Below, one piece after another: positions 26,087 through 35,090 of a stretch of DNA of 64,000 nt; positions within the stretch are counted from its first letter, which is position 1; each line of letters opens with the position of its first letter. The translations under genes and the position numbers were made by a program. Source of the stretch: Labrenzia sp. PHM005 (GTDB lineage Bacteria; Pseudomonadota; Alphaproteobacteria; Rhizobiales; Stappiaceae); assembly GCF_006517275.1 (NCBI RefSeq), contig NZ_CP041191.1:3715001-3779000 (forward strand), written 5' to 3'. A model generated the notes under the pieces. It made no database searches. It was not told where the DNA came from and saw nothing but the letters and a program-made list of their open reading frames with translations.

Positions 26087-27187
26087 ATGGTCCGGATTTT
26101 CATTTGCCTGCTGGCTCTTCTGACGGCCATGCCGGCCACCGCAATGGTGCGGATCAAAGACATTGCCAATCTGCAAGGGGTGCGGGACAACCAGCTGGTT
26201 GGTTACGGCCTGGTGATTGGGCTGAAAGGCTCCGGCGATACCTTGCGCAATTCACCTTTTACCGAGCAATCTTTGCAATCGATGCTCGACAGCCTCGGCG
26301 TCAATGTCCGCGATACGCCGCTTAGAACCCGCAATGTGGCTGCTGTCGTGGTGACCGCCGAAATGCCATCGTTTATCGGCAAGGGATCGACCATTGACGT
26401 CAGTGTGTCTTCGCTGGGCGATGCAACATCGCTTGCGGGCGGCATGCTGGTTGCAACACCGCTTTTAGGCGCGGATGGTCAGATCTATGCTGTGGCGCAG
26501 GGCCCGGTGGCTGTTTCAGGGTTCGCCGAACTCGGAGCCGCGGAAAGCCTCACTCAAGGCATTCCAACCGTTGGCCGGGTGCCAAACGGTGGTTTGATCG
26601 AGCGGGATTTGCCGGCAAAGTTTGCGCAAATTCCCGACCTGGTTCTTGAGTTGTCCAACCCGGATTTCAAAACAGCGGTGCGCATTACCGATGCCATCAA
26701 CCGCTATACCAGAGAACGTTATGGCATTCGGGTTGCCAAGGAGCGGGACTATCGGTCGATTGATCTGACACCACCGAAAAAAGTTAGCATGACCCGGTTT
26801 ATTGCGGAAATCGAATCCATCCGTGTTAGGCCCGACCAAAGCGCCAAGGTCGTCATTGATGAACGCACAGGGACAGTGGTCATCGGCAAGGATGTACAGA
26901 TTTCGACGGTCGCGATCACCCATGGCAATTTGACCGTTCGGATTTCGGAAGCGCCTGAAGTGTCTCAGCCTTCGCCATTCTCGCAAAATGGGGAAACGGT
27001 GGTAGTGCCACGCACCTATGTGGATGCGCAGGAAAGTGGCGGCCGGCTCGCCGTTGTTGGCGGCACGGATCTGCCGACCCTGGTGCGCGGTCTTAACCGC
27101 ATCGGCCTGCGGCCGACCGGGATCATCGCCATCCTGCAGGCGATCAAAACCGCCGGAGCTCTTCAGGCAGAGCTTGTGGTCCAGTAA
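26087..27187 (+). CDS. flgI: flagellar P-ring protein FlgI
   Basis: 366 aa. A short signal peptide (ICLLALLTAMPATA) precedes the conserved VRIKDIANLQGVRDNQLVGYGLVIGLKGSGD. The C-terminal LPTLVRGLNRIGLRPTGIIA is typical. Forms the peptidoglycan-level bushing of the rod. Last gene of its block: a strong terminator hairpin begins 27 nt after the stop. Confidence 0.95.
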   Translation: MVRIFICLLALLTAMPATAMVRIKDIANLQGVRDNQLVGYGLVIGLKGSGDTLRNSPFTEQSLQSMLDSLGVNVRDTPLRTRNVAAVVVTAEMPSFIGKGSTIDVSVSSLGDATSLAGGMLVATPLLGADGQIYAVAQGPVAVSGFAELGAAESLTQGIPTVGRVPNGGLIERDLPAKFAQIPDLVLELSNPDFKTAVRITDAINRYTRERYGIRVAKERDYRSIDLTPPKKVSMTRFIAEIESIRVRPDQSAKVVIDERTGTVVIGKDVQISTVAITHGNLTVRISEAPEVSQPSPFSQNGETVVVPRTYVDAQESGGRLAVVGGTDLPTLVRGLNRIGLRPTGIIAILQAIKTAGALQAELVVQ

Positions 27188-27214
27188 ACGCTCGTGAATT
27201 TCTGGACTTGCAAG

Positions 27215-27252
27215 AAGAAGCGCCGCGCGCCAGCGGCGCTTCTTTTGTTTTT
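27215..27252 (+). terminator. strong intrinsic terminator between flgI and motE
   Basis: A perfect 12-bp stem AAGAAGCGCCGC (27215-27226) / GCGGCGCTTCTT (27233-27244) with a 6-nt loop, followed by TTTGTTTTTT. It splits what would otherwise look like one operon and also argues against the long upstream start for motE. Confidence 0.88.
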
Positions 27253-27262
27253 TGCAGCCGAC

Positions 27263-27278
27263 AGCCTCGCACAAGCTC
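27263..27278 (+). promoter_or_regulatory. conserved flagellar box upstream of motE
   Basis: AGCCTCGCACAAGCTC, a full match to AGCYTCRCRCAAGYTY. It sits 11 nt after the terminator and 50 nt before the motE start, as expected for a new transcription start. Confidence 0.6.
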
Positions 27279-27328
27279 GCTCAGCGATTGTCCAATCAAA
27301 CTGGTCACTCGCAAAGGACAGTGCTCAC

Positions 27329-27892
27329 ATGCCTACTTTCGTGGACGGATGCCGGACGGCCGGTATTCTGACATGCCTGGCTCTCCAGATCGTTTGCGCC
27401 GGCAGCGCCGCGCAAGCTGAGACACCGCCGGCCAAGCCGGTGAAAGTCAAGACGGTTGAGATCCAACACCCGGATCACCACGGTCAGCCGAAGCGCGACA
27501 GCGAGCTTTATTGCAAAAACATCGCTGATGCCGCCAGCGATGCCCGCATCCAATGGCAGACCTGGAAAATGATTGCTCTGGAAGGCCGCCTGCAGGCCCG
27601 CATTGCTGAACTGCAGCGCAAGGAACGGGAGTTTGAAGCCTGGGTCGCGCGCCGTGAGGAACTGCTGGAACAGGTTGAAGATCAGGTGGTCACGATCATT
27701 GGCCGGATGCGTCCAACGGCGGCTGCTGAACAACTGTCGACCACAGAAGATGAAGCTGCCGTCGGTGTGCTTCTGAAACTAAAAGCCCGGGTTGCCAGCG
27801 CGATCCTTGACGAAATGGAGCCGGCCCGGGCGGCCCAGCTGACCCAATCCATGATGGGCTTCACGAACCCCGTCGTACAACGGAGATTTTAA
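27329..27892 (+). CDS. motE: MotE-like flagellar protein (MgtE N-domain/coiled coil)
   Basis: 187 aa from ATG 27329; the longer frame from 27194 would read through a terminator. Signal peptide or anchor at about residues 10-30 (ILTCLALQIVCAGSAAQA). A charged coiled coil (ARIAELQRKEREFEAWVARREELLEQVEDQ) and a C-terminal MgtE-intracellular-like helical repeat (AILDEMEPARAAQLTQSM) follow. In Sinorhizobium, MotE is a periplasmic chaperone for MotC. Gene place between flgI and flgH agrees. The start overlaps no other gene; the stop overlaps flgH by one base. Confidence 0.82.
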   Translation: MPTFVDGCRTAGILTCLALQIVCAGSAAQAETPPAKPVKVKTVEIQHPDHHGQPKRDSELYCKNIADAASDARIQWQTWKMIALEGRLQARIAELQRKEREFEAWVARREELLEQVEDQVVTIIGRMRPTAAAEQLSTTEDEAAVGVLLKLKARVASAILDEMEPARAAQLTQSMMGFTNPVVQRRF

Positions 27893-28596
27893 TGCGTTTG
27901 ATGCTCATGTCTTTGGGGGCAGCTGTGCTTTCTGGCTGCGCCGGGCAACTGGAAGATCTCGGCAAGGCGCCGGAAATGTCGCCGGTCGGGTACGGACTGG
28001 CCAACCGGCCGGCAACGGTTTATCCGCTCAGCACCTTCGCGCCGGGCGGTGTCAAGGACTACAACTCGCTTTGGCGGAATGACCGAGAAAATTTCTTTGC
28101 CGACCCGCGCGCAAAAAAAATCGGCGACGTTCTGACTGTCGCGATCCAGATCGATGACAAGGCGGAATTGGACAACTCATCCGAGCGCGGCAGGAACTCC
28201 GACATCGGGATTGGCGGGTCTTTTAACGCCGGCAGCAATGGCAGCACATCCGGCGGCCAGGCGGACCTGAGCGGCAATTCTGCGTCGACCTCAGCCGGTT
28301 CTGGATCCATCGACCGATCAGAAGAAATCAACCTGTCCGTTGCCGCTGTTGTCACGGACCGCTTGCCCAACGGCAATTTGGTTATCTCCGGCTCCCAGGA
28401 AGTGCGCGTGAACTACGAAATGCGCATCCTCAATGTCAGCGGCATCGTGCGTCCACGCGACATCGAAAGCAACAACACAATTCCCTACGACAAGATCGCG
28501 GAAGCCCGGATTTCCTATGGTGGACGCGGCCGGATCACTGAAGTTCAGCAGCCGGGTTGGGGCCAGCAGATCTATGACATCATTACGCCGTTTTGA
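27892..28596 (+). CDS. flgH: flagellar L-ring protein FlgH (lipoprotein)
   Basis: 234 aa. Lipobox VLSGC at residues 12-16, so the mature protein is lipid-anchored in the outer membrane. Family motifs: SLWRND, RAKKIGDVLTVAIQIDDKAELDN, LPNGNLVISGSQEVRVNYE, ISYGGRGRI. Forms the outer-membrane ring around the rod. Confidence 0.95.
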   Translation: MRLMLMSLGAAVLSGCAGQLEDLGKAPEMSPVGYGLANRPATVYPLSTFAPGGVKDYNSLWRNDRENFFADPRAKKIGDVLTVAIQIDDKAELDNSSERGRNSDIGIGGSFNAGSNGSTSGGQADLSGNSASTSAGSGSIDRSEEINLSVAAVVTDRLPNGNLVISGSQEVRVNYEMRILNVSGIVRPRDIESNNTIPYDKIAEARISYGGRGRITEVQQPGWGQQIYDIITPF

Positions 28597-28614
28597 GCTA
28601 CCGGGGGCACGACT

Positions 28615-29112
28615 ATGACCAACAGTGTTGTTCCATACAGCTTTGCAGAAACAGAAAGCGGCCGGTCCAGCTTCCTTGCTGCCTTGATCTTGATCGGGTT
28701 GGTTGGCGCTGGAGCTGGGGCCGGTCTGGCGAAATTCGTCTCTGACATGACAGAAACCGCTGTGCATGGCCGGATCCGCGAGGCTCAGGCGTTCAGCCAG
28801 ACTTTGCCATTTGCACCATCTACGCGGTTACAGCGGTTGGAGCCGTTGGTCACCAATCTGGCAGTTCCAAACAAAGCCTGGATCCGCCTGCAAGCCTCGC
28901 TCCTGCTTGAGGATGATCTAGATGGCGATGTCGCGGTTTTGCGCAAGCGCATCGAAGACGATTTCATGAGTTATTTGCGGACGCTGACGATGGCACACCT
29001 GGAAGGCAGCGTCGGGCTTCAGCACTTGCGGGAAGACCTCAATGAACGCGCCAAAGTGCGCAGCAAAGGCCAAGTTCGGGAAGTCATTTTGGAGTCTGTG
29101 GTAATTCAATGA
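28615..29112 (+). CDS. fliL: flagellar basal-body protein FliL
   Basis: 165 aa with one N-terminal membrane helix (about 21-44, AALILIGLVGAGAGAGLAKF) and a periplasmic domain. The C-terminus DDFMSYLRTLTMAHLEGSVG ... VREVILESVVIQ is FliL-like. FliL surrounds the stator and modulates torque. Its sequence is divergent, but the place between flgH and fliP is the standard Rhizobiales one. Its stop overlaps fliP by 4 nt. Confidence 0.85.
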   Translation: MTNSVVPYSFAETESGRSSFLAALILIGLVGAGAGAGLAKFVSDMTETAVHGRIREAQAFSQTLPFAPSTRLQRLEPLVTNLAVPNKAWIRLQASLLLEDDLDGDVAVLRKRIEDDFMSYLRTLTMAHLEGSVGLQHLREDLNERAKVRSKGQVREVILESVVIQ

Positions 29113-29864
29113 TCCGATTGTTTGTAACAGCCGCCGCGCTCTTGGTCCTGCCTATCGGCATGTCCAGCGGCGCCTTGGCCCAAGTGCCCGATCTCTCCGC
29201 GCTGCTGCCCGAAGGCGAGGGAAGTGCGTCCGGCCGCATCATCCAGATGGTGATGCTGCTGACGGTGCTGTCGCTGGCGCCCGGCATTCTTATCATGGTC
29301 ACAAGTTTCATCCGTTTTGTGATCGCCTTTTCCTTCTTGCGCTCTGGAATTGGTCTTCAGACAACGCCGGGCAATCTGATCCTGATCTCCCTAGCGCTGT
29401 TCATGACGTTTTATGTCATGGCGCCGACCTTCGACAAAGCCTGGGAAGACGGTGTGCAGCCCTTGATGAACAACGAGATCAGCGAACAGGAAGCTTACGG
29501 GCGGATCACAGAACCATTTCGCGATTTCATGCTCAGCCAGGTGCGCGAACAGGATCTCGTGCTGTTTGATGATCTGGCGGCCGGCCGGGTGACGGAAGAG
29601 CCGGCTGAATCGGCAGAAGAAGTCGAACTTCGGGTCCTTGTACCAGCATTCATGATTTCCGAGCTGCGCCGCGGCTTTGAGATAGGGTTTCTGATCGCGC
29701 TTCCGTTTCTGGTGATCGACATGATCGTTGCCACCATCACCATGTCGATGGGCATGATGATGCTGCCGCCAACCGTGATCTCCCTGCCGTTCAAGGCTTT
29801 GTTCTTCGTCCTGATCGACGGCTGGAATCTTTTGGTCGGCAGCCTGGTGCGGTCGTTCTTCTGA
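29109..29864 (+). CDS. fliP: flagellar export gate protein FliP
   Basis: 251 aa with a cleavable signal peptide (LLVLPIGMSSGALA) as in other FliPs, then four helices. Conserved MVTSFIRFVIAFSFLR, GLQTTPGNLILISLALFMTF, RRGFEIGFLIALPFLVIDM and MGMMMLPPTVISLPFKALFF are diagnostic. It forms the core of the type III export gate. A terminator follows at once. Confidence 0.96.
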   Translation: MIRLFVTAAALLVLPIGMSSGALAQVPDLSALLPEGEGSASGRIIQMVMLLTVLSLAPGILIMVTSFIRFVIAFSFLRSGIGLQTTPGNLILISLALFMTFYVMAPTFDKAWEDGVQPLMNNEISEQEAYGRITEPFRDFMLSQVREQDLVLFDDLAAGRVTEEPAESAEEVELRVLVPAFMISELRRGFEIGFLIALPFLVIDMIVATITMSMGMMMLPPTVISLPFKALFFVLIDGWNLLVGSLVRSFF

Positions 29865-29890
29865 CACTTAATCCGGATTGAAGAGACAAA

Positions 29891-29918
29891 GGCGGAGCCA
29901 ATGGCTCCGCCTTTTTTG
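29891..29918 (+). terminator. intrinsic terminator after fliP
   Basis: Perfect 10-bp stem AGGCGGAGCC (29891-29900) / GGCTCCGCCT (29904-29913), loop AAT, then TTTTTT. Ends the motE-flgH-fliL-fliP unit. Confidence 0.9.
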
Positions 29919-30276
29919 TGTGATATTATCGCGCGCGATAAAGATATCTTGGGTTGCTGATACAGGGCATTTTTGTTTCTGAGCAGGATTGGCTGCTTGA
30001 ATGTGCGTTGTTTGAATGATCGCACTGGAAAGAAAATACGTGAAGCAACCTGCAAAAAAATGGCGTTTTCCTCAAAAGAACGAAAAACTTCAACTTGAAA
30101 GAAATCACGTAAGCTTCGCGCAAGTTTTGATGTCTAGTCTCTAAATCACACGACGGGTTGAGCCTCACTGACCTTGAAGGGCTCAAAAGCATGACGCTGC
30201 CCCGCCGTCCCGGTGAAACTCCGGAATGTCCCAATCCAAGTACCAGTACCTACTGTAACACTGAAAGGGACATATC
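29919..30276 (+). promoter_or_regulatory. flagellin control region
   Basis: 358 nt without a gene between the fliP terminator and the flagellin. It is AT-richer than its surroundings and includes an A-rich tract at about 30047-30100. It contains the flagellar box at 30112-30127, which leaves about 149 nt before the flagellin start, so the mRNA should have a long 5' leader. Such leaders are targets of FlbT, encoded later in this cluster, which controls flagellin translation in other alphaproteobacteria; the link here is inference. Confidence 0.5.
30112..30127 (+). promoter_or_regulatory. conserved flagellar box upstream of flagellin
   Basis: AGCTTCGCGCAAGTTT, a full match to AGCYTCRCRCAAGYTY. 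It is the only copy far (149 nt) from its start codon; the others are 43-52 nt away. Confidence 0.6.
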
Positions 30277-31212
30277 ATGTCTAGTTTGATGACCAACGCT
30301 TCTGCGATGACTGCATTGCAGACCCTGACTTCCACAAACAAAAACCTTGCGACTACGCAAAACCGGATTTCCACCGGTTTCCGTGTGGCGGGTGCTGAAG
30401 ACAACGCCGCTTATTGGTCAATCGCAACCACCATGCGGTCTGATAATATGGCCTTGTCTGCTGTTTCCGATGCTCTCGGGCTCGGCGCAGCGACTGTGGA
30501 CGTCATGTATACGGCTATGAACAGCACCGTGGACGTGATGAACGAGATTAAGGCGAAAGTTGTTGCTGCCAAAACACCAGGTGTTGACCGCGGCAAGATC
30601 CAGTCTGACATCTCACAGCTGCAGAACCAGCTTAAGTCGACAGCAGACTCGGCTGTCTTCAACGGCGAAAACTGGCTGTCCGTTGACTCCAGTGCAGCTG
30701 GCTACTCAGCAACGAAGGACATCGTGTCTTCGTTCAGCCGTGCAGGCGGCACCATCACCGTTCAGACCATTTCAGTCGATATTACATCTGCTGCTGGTGG
30801 TACTGAATTGTACGATGCTGCTGACCAATCCGGCATTCTGGATCAGGACCGCGGTTTTGCGGCTCTAACCAACATTACCGGTGCCGGTATCGCTGACTTT
30901 GACATCTCTGCTGTTACCGATGCAGACCTTGCCGGTCTGGATACGGTGATTGCTGGTGTTGACGCAGCGCTCGGTCAAATCACGGATGCTGCGACGTCCC
31001 TCGGTTCGATCAAGTCCCGTGTTGATCTTCAGAAAGACTTTGTCTCCAAATTGACTGACGCGATTGATCGTGGTGTCGGTCAGCTTGTTGACGCTGACAT
31101 GAACAAAGAGTCCACCCGCCTTCAGGCTCTGCAGACCCAGCAGCAGCTCGGCATTCAGGCTCTGTCCATCGCCAACCAGGGTTCTCAGAACATTCTGTCC
31201 CTGTTCCGCTAA
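30277..31212 (+). CDS. flagellin
   Basis: 311 aa. The N-terminal D0/D1 helices (SSLMTNASAMTALQTLTSTN ... NRISTGFRVAGAEDNAAYWS) and C-terminal LQTQQQLGIQALSIANQGSQ are typical of Rhizobiales flagellins. The central variable part is short (about residues 140-230). It is the only flagellin in the window, whereas many Rhizobiales carry several in tandem. Monocistronic: own box upstream and terminator downstream. Exported without a signal peptide through the flagellar gate. Confidence 0.95.
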   Translation: MSSLMTNASAMTALQTLTSTNKNLATTQNRISTGFRVAGAEDNAAYWSIATTMRSDNMALSAVSDALGLGAATVDVMYTAMNSTVDVMNEIKAKVVAAKTPGVDRGKIQSDISQLQNQLKSTADSAVFNGENWLSVDSSAAGYSATKDIVSSFSRAGGTITVQTISVDITSAAGGTELYDAADQSGILDQDRGFAALTNITGAGIADFDISAVTDADLAGLDTVIAGVDAALGQITDAATSLGSIKSRVDLQKDFVSKLTDAIDRGVGQLVDADMNKESTRLQALQTQQQLGIQALSIANQGSQNILSLFR

Positions 31213-31234
31213 TCTTCACCGATTACCGGATGAG

Positions 31235-31263
31235 AGGCCGCGCCCAATGGGCGCGGCCTTTTT
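31235..31263 (+). terminator. intrinsic terminator after flagellin
   Basis: Perfect 11-bp stem AGGCCGCGCCC (31235-31245) / GGGCGCGGCCT (31249-31259), loop AAT, then TTTTT. Confidence 0.92.
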
Positions 31264-31298
31264 CGTTTTGAAATCAACTTGTTCGATCAAGGCATGAC

Positions 31299-31314
31299 AG
31301 GCTCGCACAAGCTC
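31299..31314 (+). promoter_or_regulatory. conserved flagellar box upstream of fliF
   Basis: AGGCTCGCACAAGCTC, one mismatch (position 3) to AGCYTCRCRCAAGYTY; ends 52 nt before the fliF start. Confidence 0.55.
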
Positions 31315-31366
31315 CACTGCCGATAGTGCCAGGAACTTGAGACGAACGTGCATGAAGGGGTTATGC

Positions 31367-33013
31367 ATGCCGGGCCGTGAACACGCCGAAAAACTTTGGG
31401 CCAACTTGATGGAATTGGGCATGCGCCGTTTGATCGCGCTTGCCTTGATCGGCCTTGCCACCATCGCCACCGTCGGCGCTGGGGCCTTTTATCTGAGCCG
31501 GCCGGAAACGACGCCGCTCTACACCGGACTTTCGGGCGAAGATGTGTCCCGGATTGGGTCCGCCTTGCGTGATGCTGGCATCCCGTTTGATGTCAATTCC
31601 GCCGGAGATGCAGTTTTGGTCCGTCATGGCCAGACAGCCAAGGCACGAATGCTTCTCGCCGAAAAAGGCCTGCCGCGGGGTGCCAACTCCGGTTATGAGC
31701 TGTTTGATGATCTCGGGTCCCTCGGCCTGACATCCTTCATGCAGGAAGTCACGAGGGTCAGAGCGCTCGAGGGCGAACTTGCCCGCACCATCCAGCTGAT
31801 GAAAGGCATCCGGGCAGCGCGTGTCCACATCGTTCTGCCGGAAAAAGGATCGTTCCGCCGTGACAAGCAACCGCCGTCGGCGTCCGTTGTAATCCGTTCC
31901 GATATTCCCGATGATGTCCGTACCGCTGATGCCATCCGCCATCTTGTTGCCGCCGGTGTCCCCGGCATGGAAGCGGCCAAAGTAACAGTTCTGGATACAT
32001 CGGGTGGCATCCTGGCAGCCGGGAAAGACCCGACCAAAGCGTCTGCCGGTCAGATGGCCAGCCTTGAAATGGCGGTGAACAATCGCATTCAGGAAAACAT
32101 CCGCAAGACCCTGACACCGTATCTGGGCCTCGACAACTTCCAGGTCAGCGTTGCTTCCGAACTGAACACCGACCGAAAGCGGATTGCCGAGACGATCTTT
32201 GACCCGGATTCGCGGATCGAGCGATCCGTGCGGACCATCCGCGAAAATGAAAACGCAGAGAATTCCAGCACGACTGAACCGGTAACTGCCGAACAGAACC
32301 TGCCGGAAGAAAATGTCACGGCTGACGGCGGGGAACGCTCATTGGAAGAAACAGAACGGCGGGAAGAAACCGTCAATTACGAGATTTCGTCCAAACGGAT
32401 CGAAACCTCTCAGGACGGCTATCGGGTTGACCGGCTGTCAATCGCTGTCCTGGTCGACAAAACCCGTCTGTCAGACTCCCTGGGCGGGTCCCCGACACAG
32501 TCACAAATTGAAGAACAAGTCCGGGAAATCGAAGCGCTGGTGGCGTCATCCGCTGGGGTAACACCCGACCGGGGCGATCTCGTAAAAGTGTCTGTGGTCG
32601 ACTTTGTCGATGGCGGCCGTGATCTTGAACCGATCCCGCCGATTGGCGTAACCGAATACCTGCTGCGTCAGTCCGGTAACATCGTCAATGCCTTGGCCAT
32701 TCTGACTGTATCCATGCTGGTGATTTGGTTTGGCCTGCGACCGGCTGTGGCCGCCCTGGTTCCGCAAGTGACCAGTGAACAGGCCGAAATGGCTGAAATC
32801 GGGTTGCTGCCGGATGGCGCTGAGGCGCCTGCCGAGTTGGCCGAGGGCGAACAGGGGTTCCTCGTGCCGCCGGATCACTCAGATCTTCTTCAAGACCTCA
32901 ACAGCAAGCGCAACCAATCCGCGCTGAAGAAACTGGAATCTCTCTTGGAATTCAACGAAGAGCAATCTGCCGCAATCCTGCGCCAGTGGCTCTATGACAC
33001 GGAGCGTACCTGA
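31367..33013 (+). CDS. fliF: flagellar MS-ring protein FliF
   Basis: 548 aa from ATG 31367, which has AAGGGG 8 nt upstream; earlier in-frame starts at 31337 and 31352 lack this. N-terminal helix LIALALIGLATIATVGAGAFYL, ring-building region with ARVHIVLPEKGSFRRDKQPPSASV, and C-terminal helix IVNALAILTVSMLVIWFGL followed by a FliG-binding tail. It forms the ring in the inner membrane around the export gate. In other Rhizobiales fliF often heads a different part of the cluster; here it heads fliF-fliH-motB-motC-fliK-lytic transglycosylase. Confidence 0.95.
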   Translation: MPGREHAEKLWANLMELGMRRLIALALIGLATIATVGAGAFYLSRPETTPLYTGLSGEDVSRIGSALRDAGIPFDVNSAGDAVLVRHGQTAKARMLLAEKGLPRGANSGYELFDDLGSLGLTSFMQEVTRVRALEGELARTIQLMKGIRAARVHIVLPEKGSFRRDKQPPSASVVIRSDIPDDVRTADAIRHLVAAGVPGMEAAKVTVLDTSGGILAAGKDPTKASAGQMASLEMAVNNRIQENIRKTLTPYLGLDNFQVSVASELNTDRKRIAETIFDPDSRIERSVRTIRENENAENSSTTEPVTAEQNLPEENVTADGGERSLEETERREETVNYEISSKRIETSQDGYRVDRLSIAVLVDKTRLSDSLGGSPTQSQIEEQVREIEALVASSAGVTPDRGDLVKVSVVDFVDGGRDLEPIPPIGVTEYLLRQSGNIVNALAILTVSMLVIWFGLRPAVAALVPQVTSEQAEMAEIGLLPDGAEAPAELAEGEQGFLVPPDHSDLLQDLNSKRNQSALKKLESLLEFNEEQSAAILRQWLYDTERT

Positions 33014-33654
33014 TGACAGCATCCGCAGCAGCGCACATTCCGGTTCTATCAACACCGACTTTCAAATCTTTCGAAAACCTGGATGGCGTCCTGGCTGACG
33101 TTATTGAGCCGGCAAACAACGCCGTAGCTCCGGCAAGCGAGGAAGATCTCCGGCTGGCGAACTATGAGCGCGGCTTGACCGAAGGGGATAGCCGCACCCG
33201 GGCGCACTACAAGGCGCTCCTTGAACAGGAACGTGAGGTTCACGCCAAACAGCTCGACGAAGAACGTCTTCGGTTTGAAATGCGTGAGGCTGCAAACATC
33301 AGTGCCGCGATCGAGGGCTTTCTTCAAATTACTGAACAGCGGCTATCCTATTCACTCTCCAAGCTCCTGATGCCGTTCCTGAAACAAAAAGTGGCCGATC
33401 AGCTTGTTGAGTCCTTTGCAGGCCGGCTCCGCCAATTGTCGGAAGTCCCCGGAGGGACAACCATCCGTCTGCGCGGTCCTGAAACACTCGTTGCTCAAGT
33501 CCTGCAACAACTTCCAGACATGAAAGACCGGATCTCTGTTGAAACCGCCGACCAGGTTGAGCTGCAAGCAGTGTTTGACGAAACCACGATCGAAACCCGC
33601 CTAGGCGATTGGTTGGGACAGTTGGAGAGCCTGCAGGCGGAAGGAAAAGACTGA
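33013..33654 (+). CDS. fliH: FliH-like flagellar protein
   Basis: 213 aa. The central part is a charged coiled coil (about residues 60-105, HYKALLEQEREVHAKQLDEE), followed by a globular C-terminus (LVAQVLQQLPDMKDRISVET) that resembles the FliH/YscL fold. It overlaps fliF by one base and motB by one base. FliH binds the export ATPase FliI, whose gene is not in this window. Assignment rests on architecture and place rather than on strong motifs. Confidence 0.62.
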   Translation: MTASAAAHIPVLSTPTFKSFENLDGVLADVIEPANNAVAPASEEDLRLANYERGLTEGDSRTRAHYKALLEQEREVHAKQLDEERLRFEMREAANISAAIEGFLQITEQRLSYSLSKLLMPFLKQKVADQLVESFAGRLRQLSEVPGGTTIRLRGPETLVAQVLQQLPDMKDRISVETADQVELQAVFDETTIETRLGDWLGQLESLQAEGKD

Positions 33655-35090
33655 TGGATAGCCTGCCGAATGAAATTGTCATTGTCCGGCGCCGCAACGC
33701 TTGGGAAGAAGATCATCAACCCCACGGTGTCTGGAAAATCGCCTATGCGGATTTCATGACCGCTTTGATGGCCTTCTTTCTGGTTATGTGGCTGATCAAT
33801 GTGACGGATGAAAGCGTGCGCCGCGGCGTCGCCCAGTATTTTAATCCAGTCAAACTCGCCTCGACAGCGCCCAACCGTAAGGGACTGAACGATCCGATCG
33901 TCAACGGCGATACCAACGAAAACGGAACCAAACTTTTTACTGGAAAATTGGGCGGTTCGGATGAGAGAGCCGAAGAAAGTCCGAAATTCGGGGAAGGTGA
34001 AAACAAAGGAAACACGGCGGTTGAAGCTGATGAAATCCGGGAGCAGGGCGGGGCTCCGGCTGCTGAGGGGCAGTTTACCCAAACACACGCAGAATCAATC
34101 CTGTTCACGGATCCCTACGCCGTTCTCGATACGCTCTCTCAAAAAATCCAGGTGGCAAAATCGGGTGAAGCCAATCCAGACGGCATTGGGTCAGGCCTGC
34201 AAAAGCAGCAAGGCGCTCTTGGCGGCGAAGCGTACCGGGATCCGTTCGATCCGCAATTCTGGCAGTTTCGGCCTGGCCGTGGTGTCGATGGAGCTGCAAC
34301 AGTCACCAAAGGTTTGCCTTCAGACACGGGGACCGGAGGAGGTTCCGGGCCAAGCGATGTTCAGCAAGATGGGGACAAAGCCTGGGCAGCGCCGTTTGGC
34401 AAGGACGGCACATCGAAGGCGGAAAAAACCAGTCACGTTACGGACCAGACAAGCTATACAAAAACAGGCACCCGAAACACTTCGGACAACACGGCAACTC
34501 CGCAAGTTGATCCACTGGTCGCCCATGTCTCTGGTAAGCCCGTGGACGAGACCACGAATTTCCAGTTAAAGGATTCTGAGGCCACAAGTCTCAACGCCGG
34601 TGCAGCTGAGGAGGCCACCGCAGCCCGTTTGGTGGCGGATCTGAGCCAAGTTCTGAAATCTGCTGAAGGGACGCTCCTTGAAAACACGGCCGCTCAAATC
34701 ACGGTAAGCCGTCAGGATAATGGTGCCCTAATCAGCCTGACGGACGATCAGAACTTCGGCATGTTTGCCATTGGATCTGCAGAGCCGCGCCCGGAACTGG
34801 TGAAACTGCTGGAGCGCCTGGGCAAGGTGATTGCCGACTCCGAAGGACAGATCGTCATTACAGGGCATACGGATGCGCGCCCGTTTAAGAGCAAGAGCTA
34901 CGACAACTGGCGCTTGTCCTCGGCCCGCGCGCACATGGCGCTTTATATGCTCAACCGGGGCGGGGTCGGCAAAGACCGATTTATCCGGATTGAAGGGGCT
35001 GCTGACCGTCACTTGAAAGTAGAAGACGATCCGTTTTCTGCATCCAATCGGCGGGTTGAGATTTATCTTTTTGAGGAGGGCGCGGAATGA
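33654..35090 (+). CDS. motB: flagellar stator protein MotB (long linker)
   Basis: 478 aa from ATG 33654, sharing the A of the previous TGA, with AAGGA upstream. The membrane helix FMTALMAFFLVMWLINV (about residues 34-50) contains the start of the stator plug; YADFMTALMAFF is the MotB signature with the proton-binding Asp. A very long low-complexity linker of about 250 residues, rich in Gly/Asp/Thr, leads to a C-terminal OmpA-like peptidoglycan-binding domain (ITGHTDARPF, NWRLSSARAHMALYML). MotA is not in the window. The linker is longer than in enteric MotB. Confidence 0.93.
   Translation: MDSLPNEIVIVRRRNAWEEDHQPHGVWKIAYADFMTALMAFFLVMWLINVTDESVRRGVAQYFNPVKLASTAPNRKGLNDPIVNGDTNENGTKLFTGKLGGSDERAEESPKFGEGENKGNTAVEADEIREQGGAPAAEGQFTQTHAESILFTDPYAVLDTLSQKIQVAKSGEANPDGIGSGLQKQQGALGGEAYRDPFDPQFWQFRPGRGVDGAATVTKGLPSDTGTGGGSGPSDVQQDGDKAWAAPFGKDGTSKAEKTSHVTDQTSYTKTGTRNTSDNTATPQVDPLVAHVSGKPVDETTNFQLKDSEATSLNAGAAEEATAARLVADLSQVLKSAEGTLLENTAAQITVSRQDNGALISLTDDQNFGMFAIGSAEPRPELVKLLERLGKVIADSEGQIVITGHTDARPFKSKSYDNWRLSSARAHMALYMLNRGGVGKDRFIRIEGAADRHLKVEDDPFSASNRRVEIYLFEEGAE

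Noticed and set aside
27194-27328. Long start for the MotE-like protein
   Set aside because: It would run across a 12-bp terminator hairpin and the promoter box.
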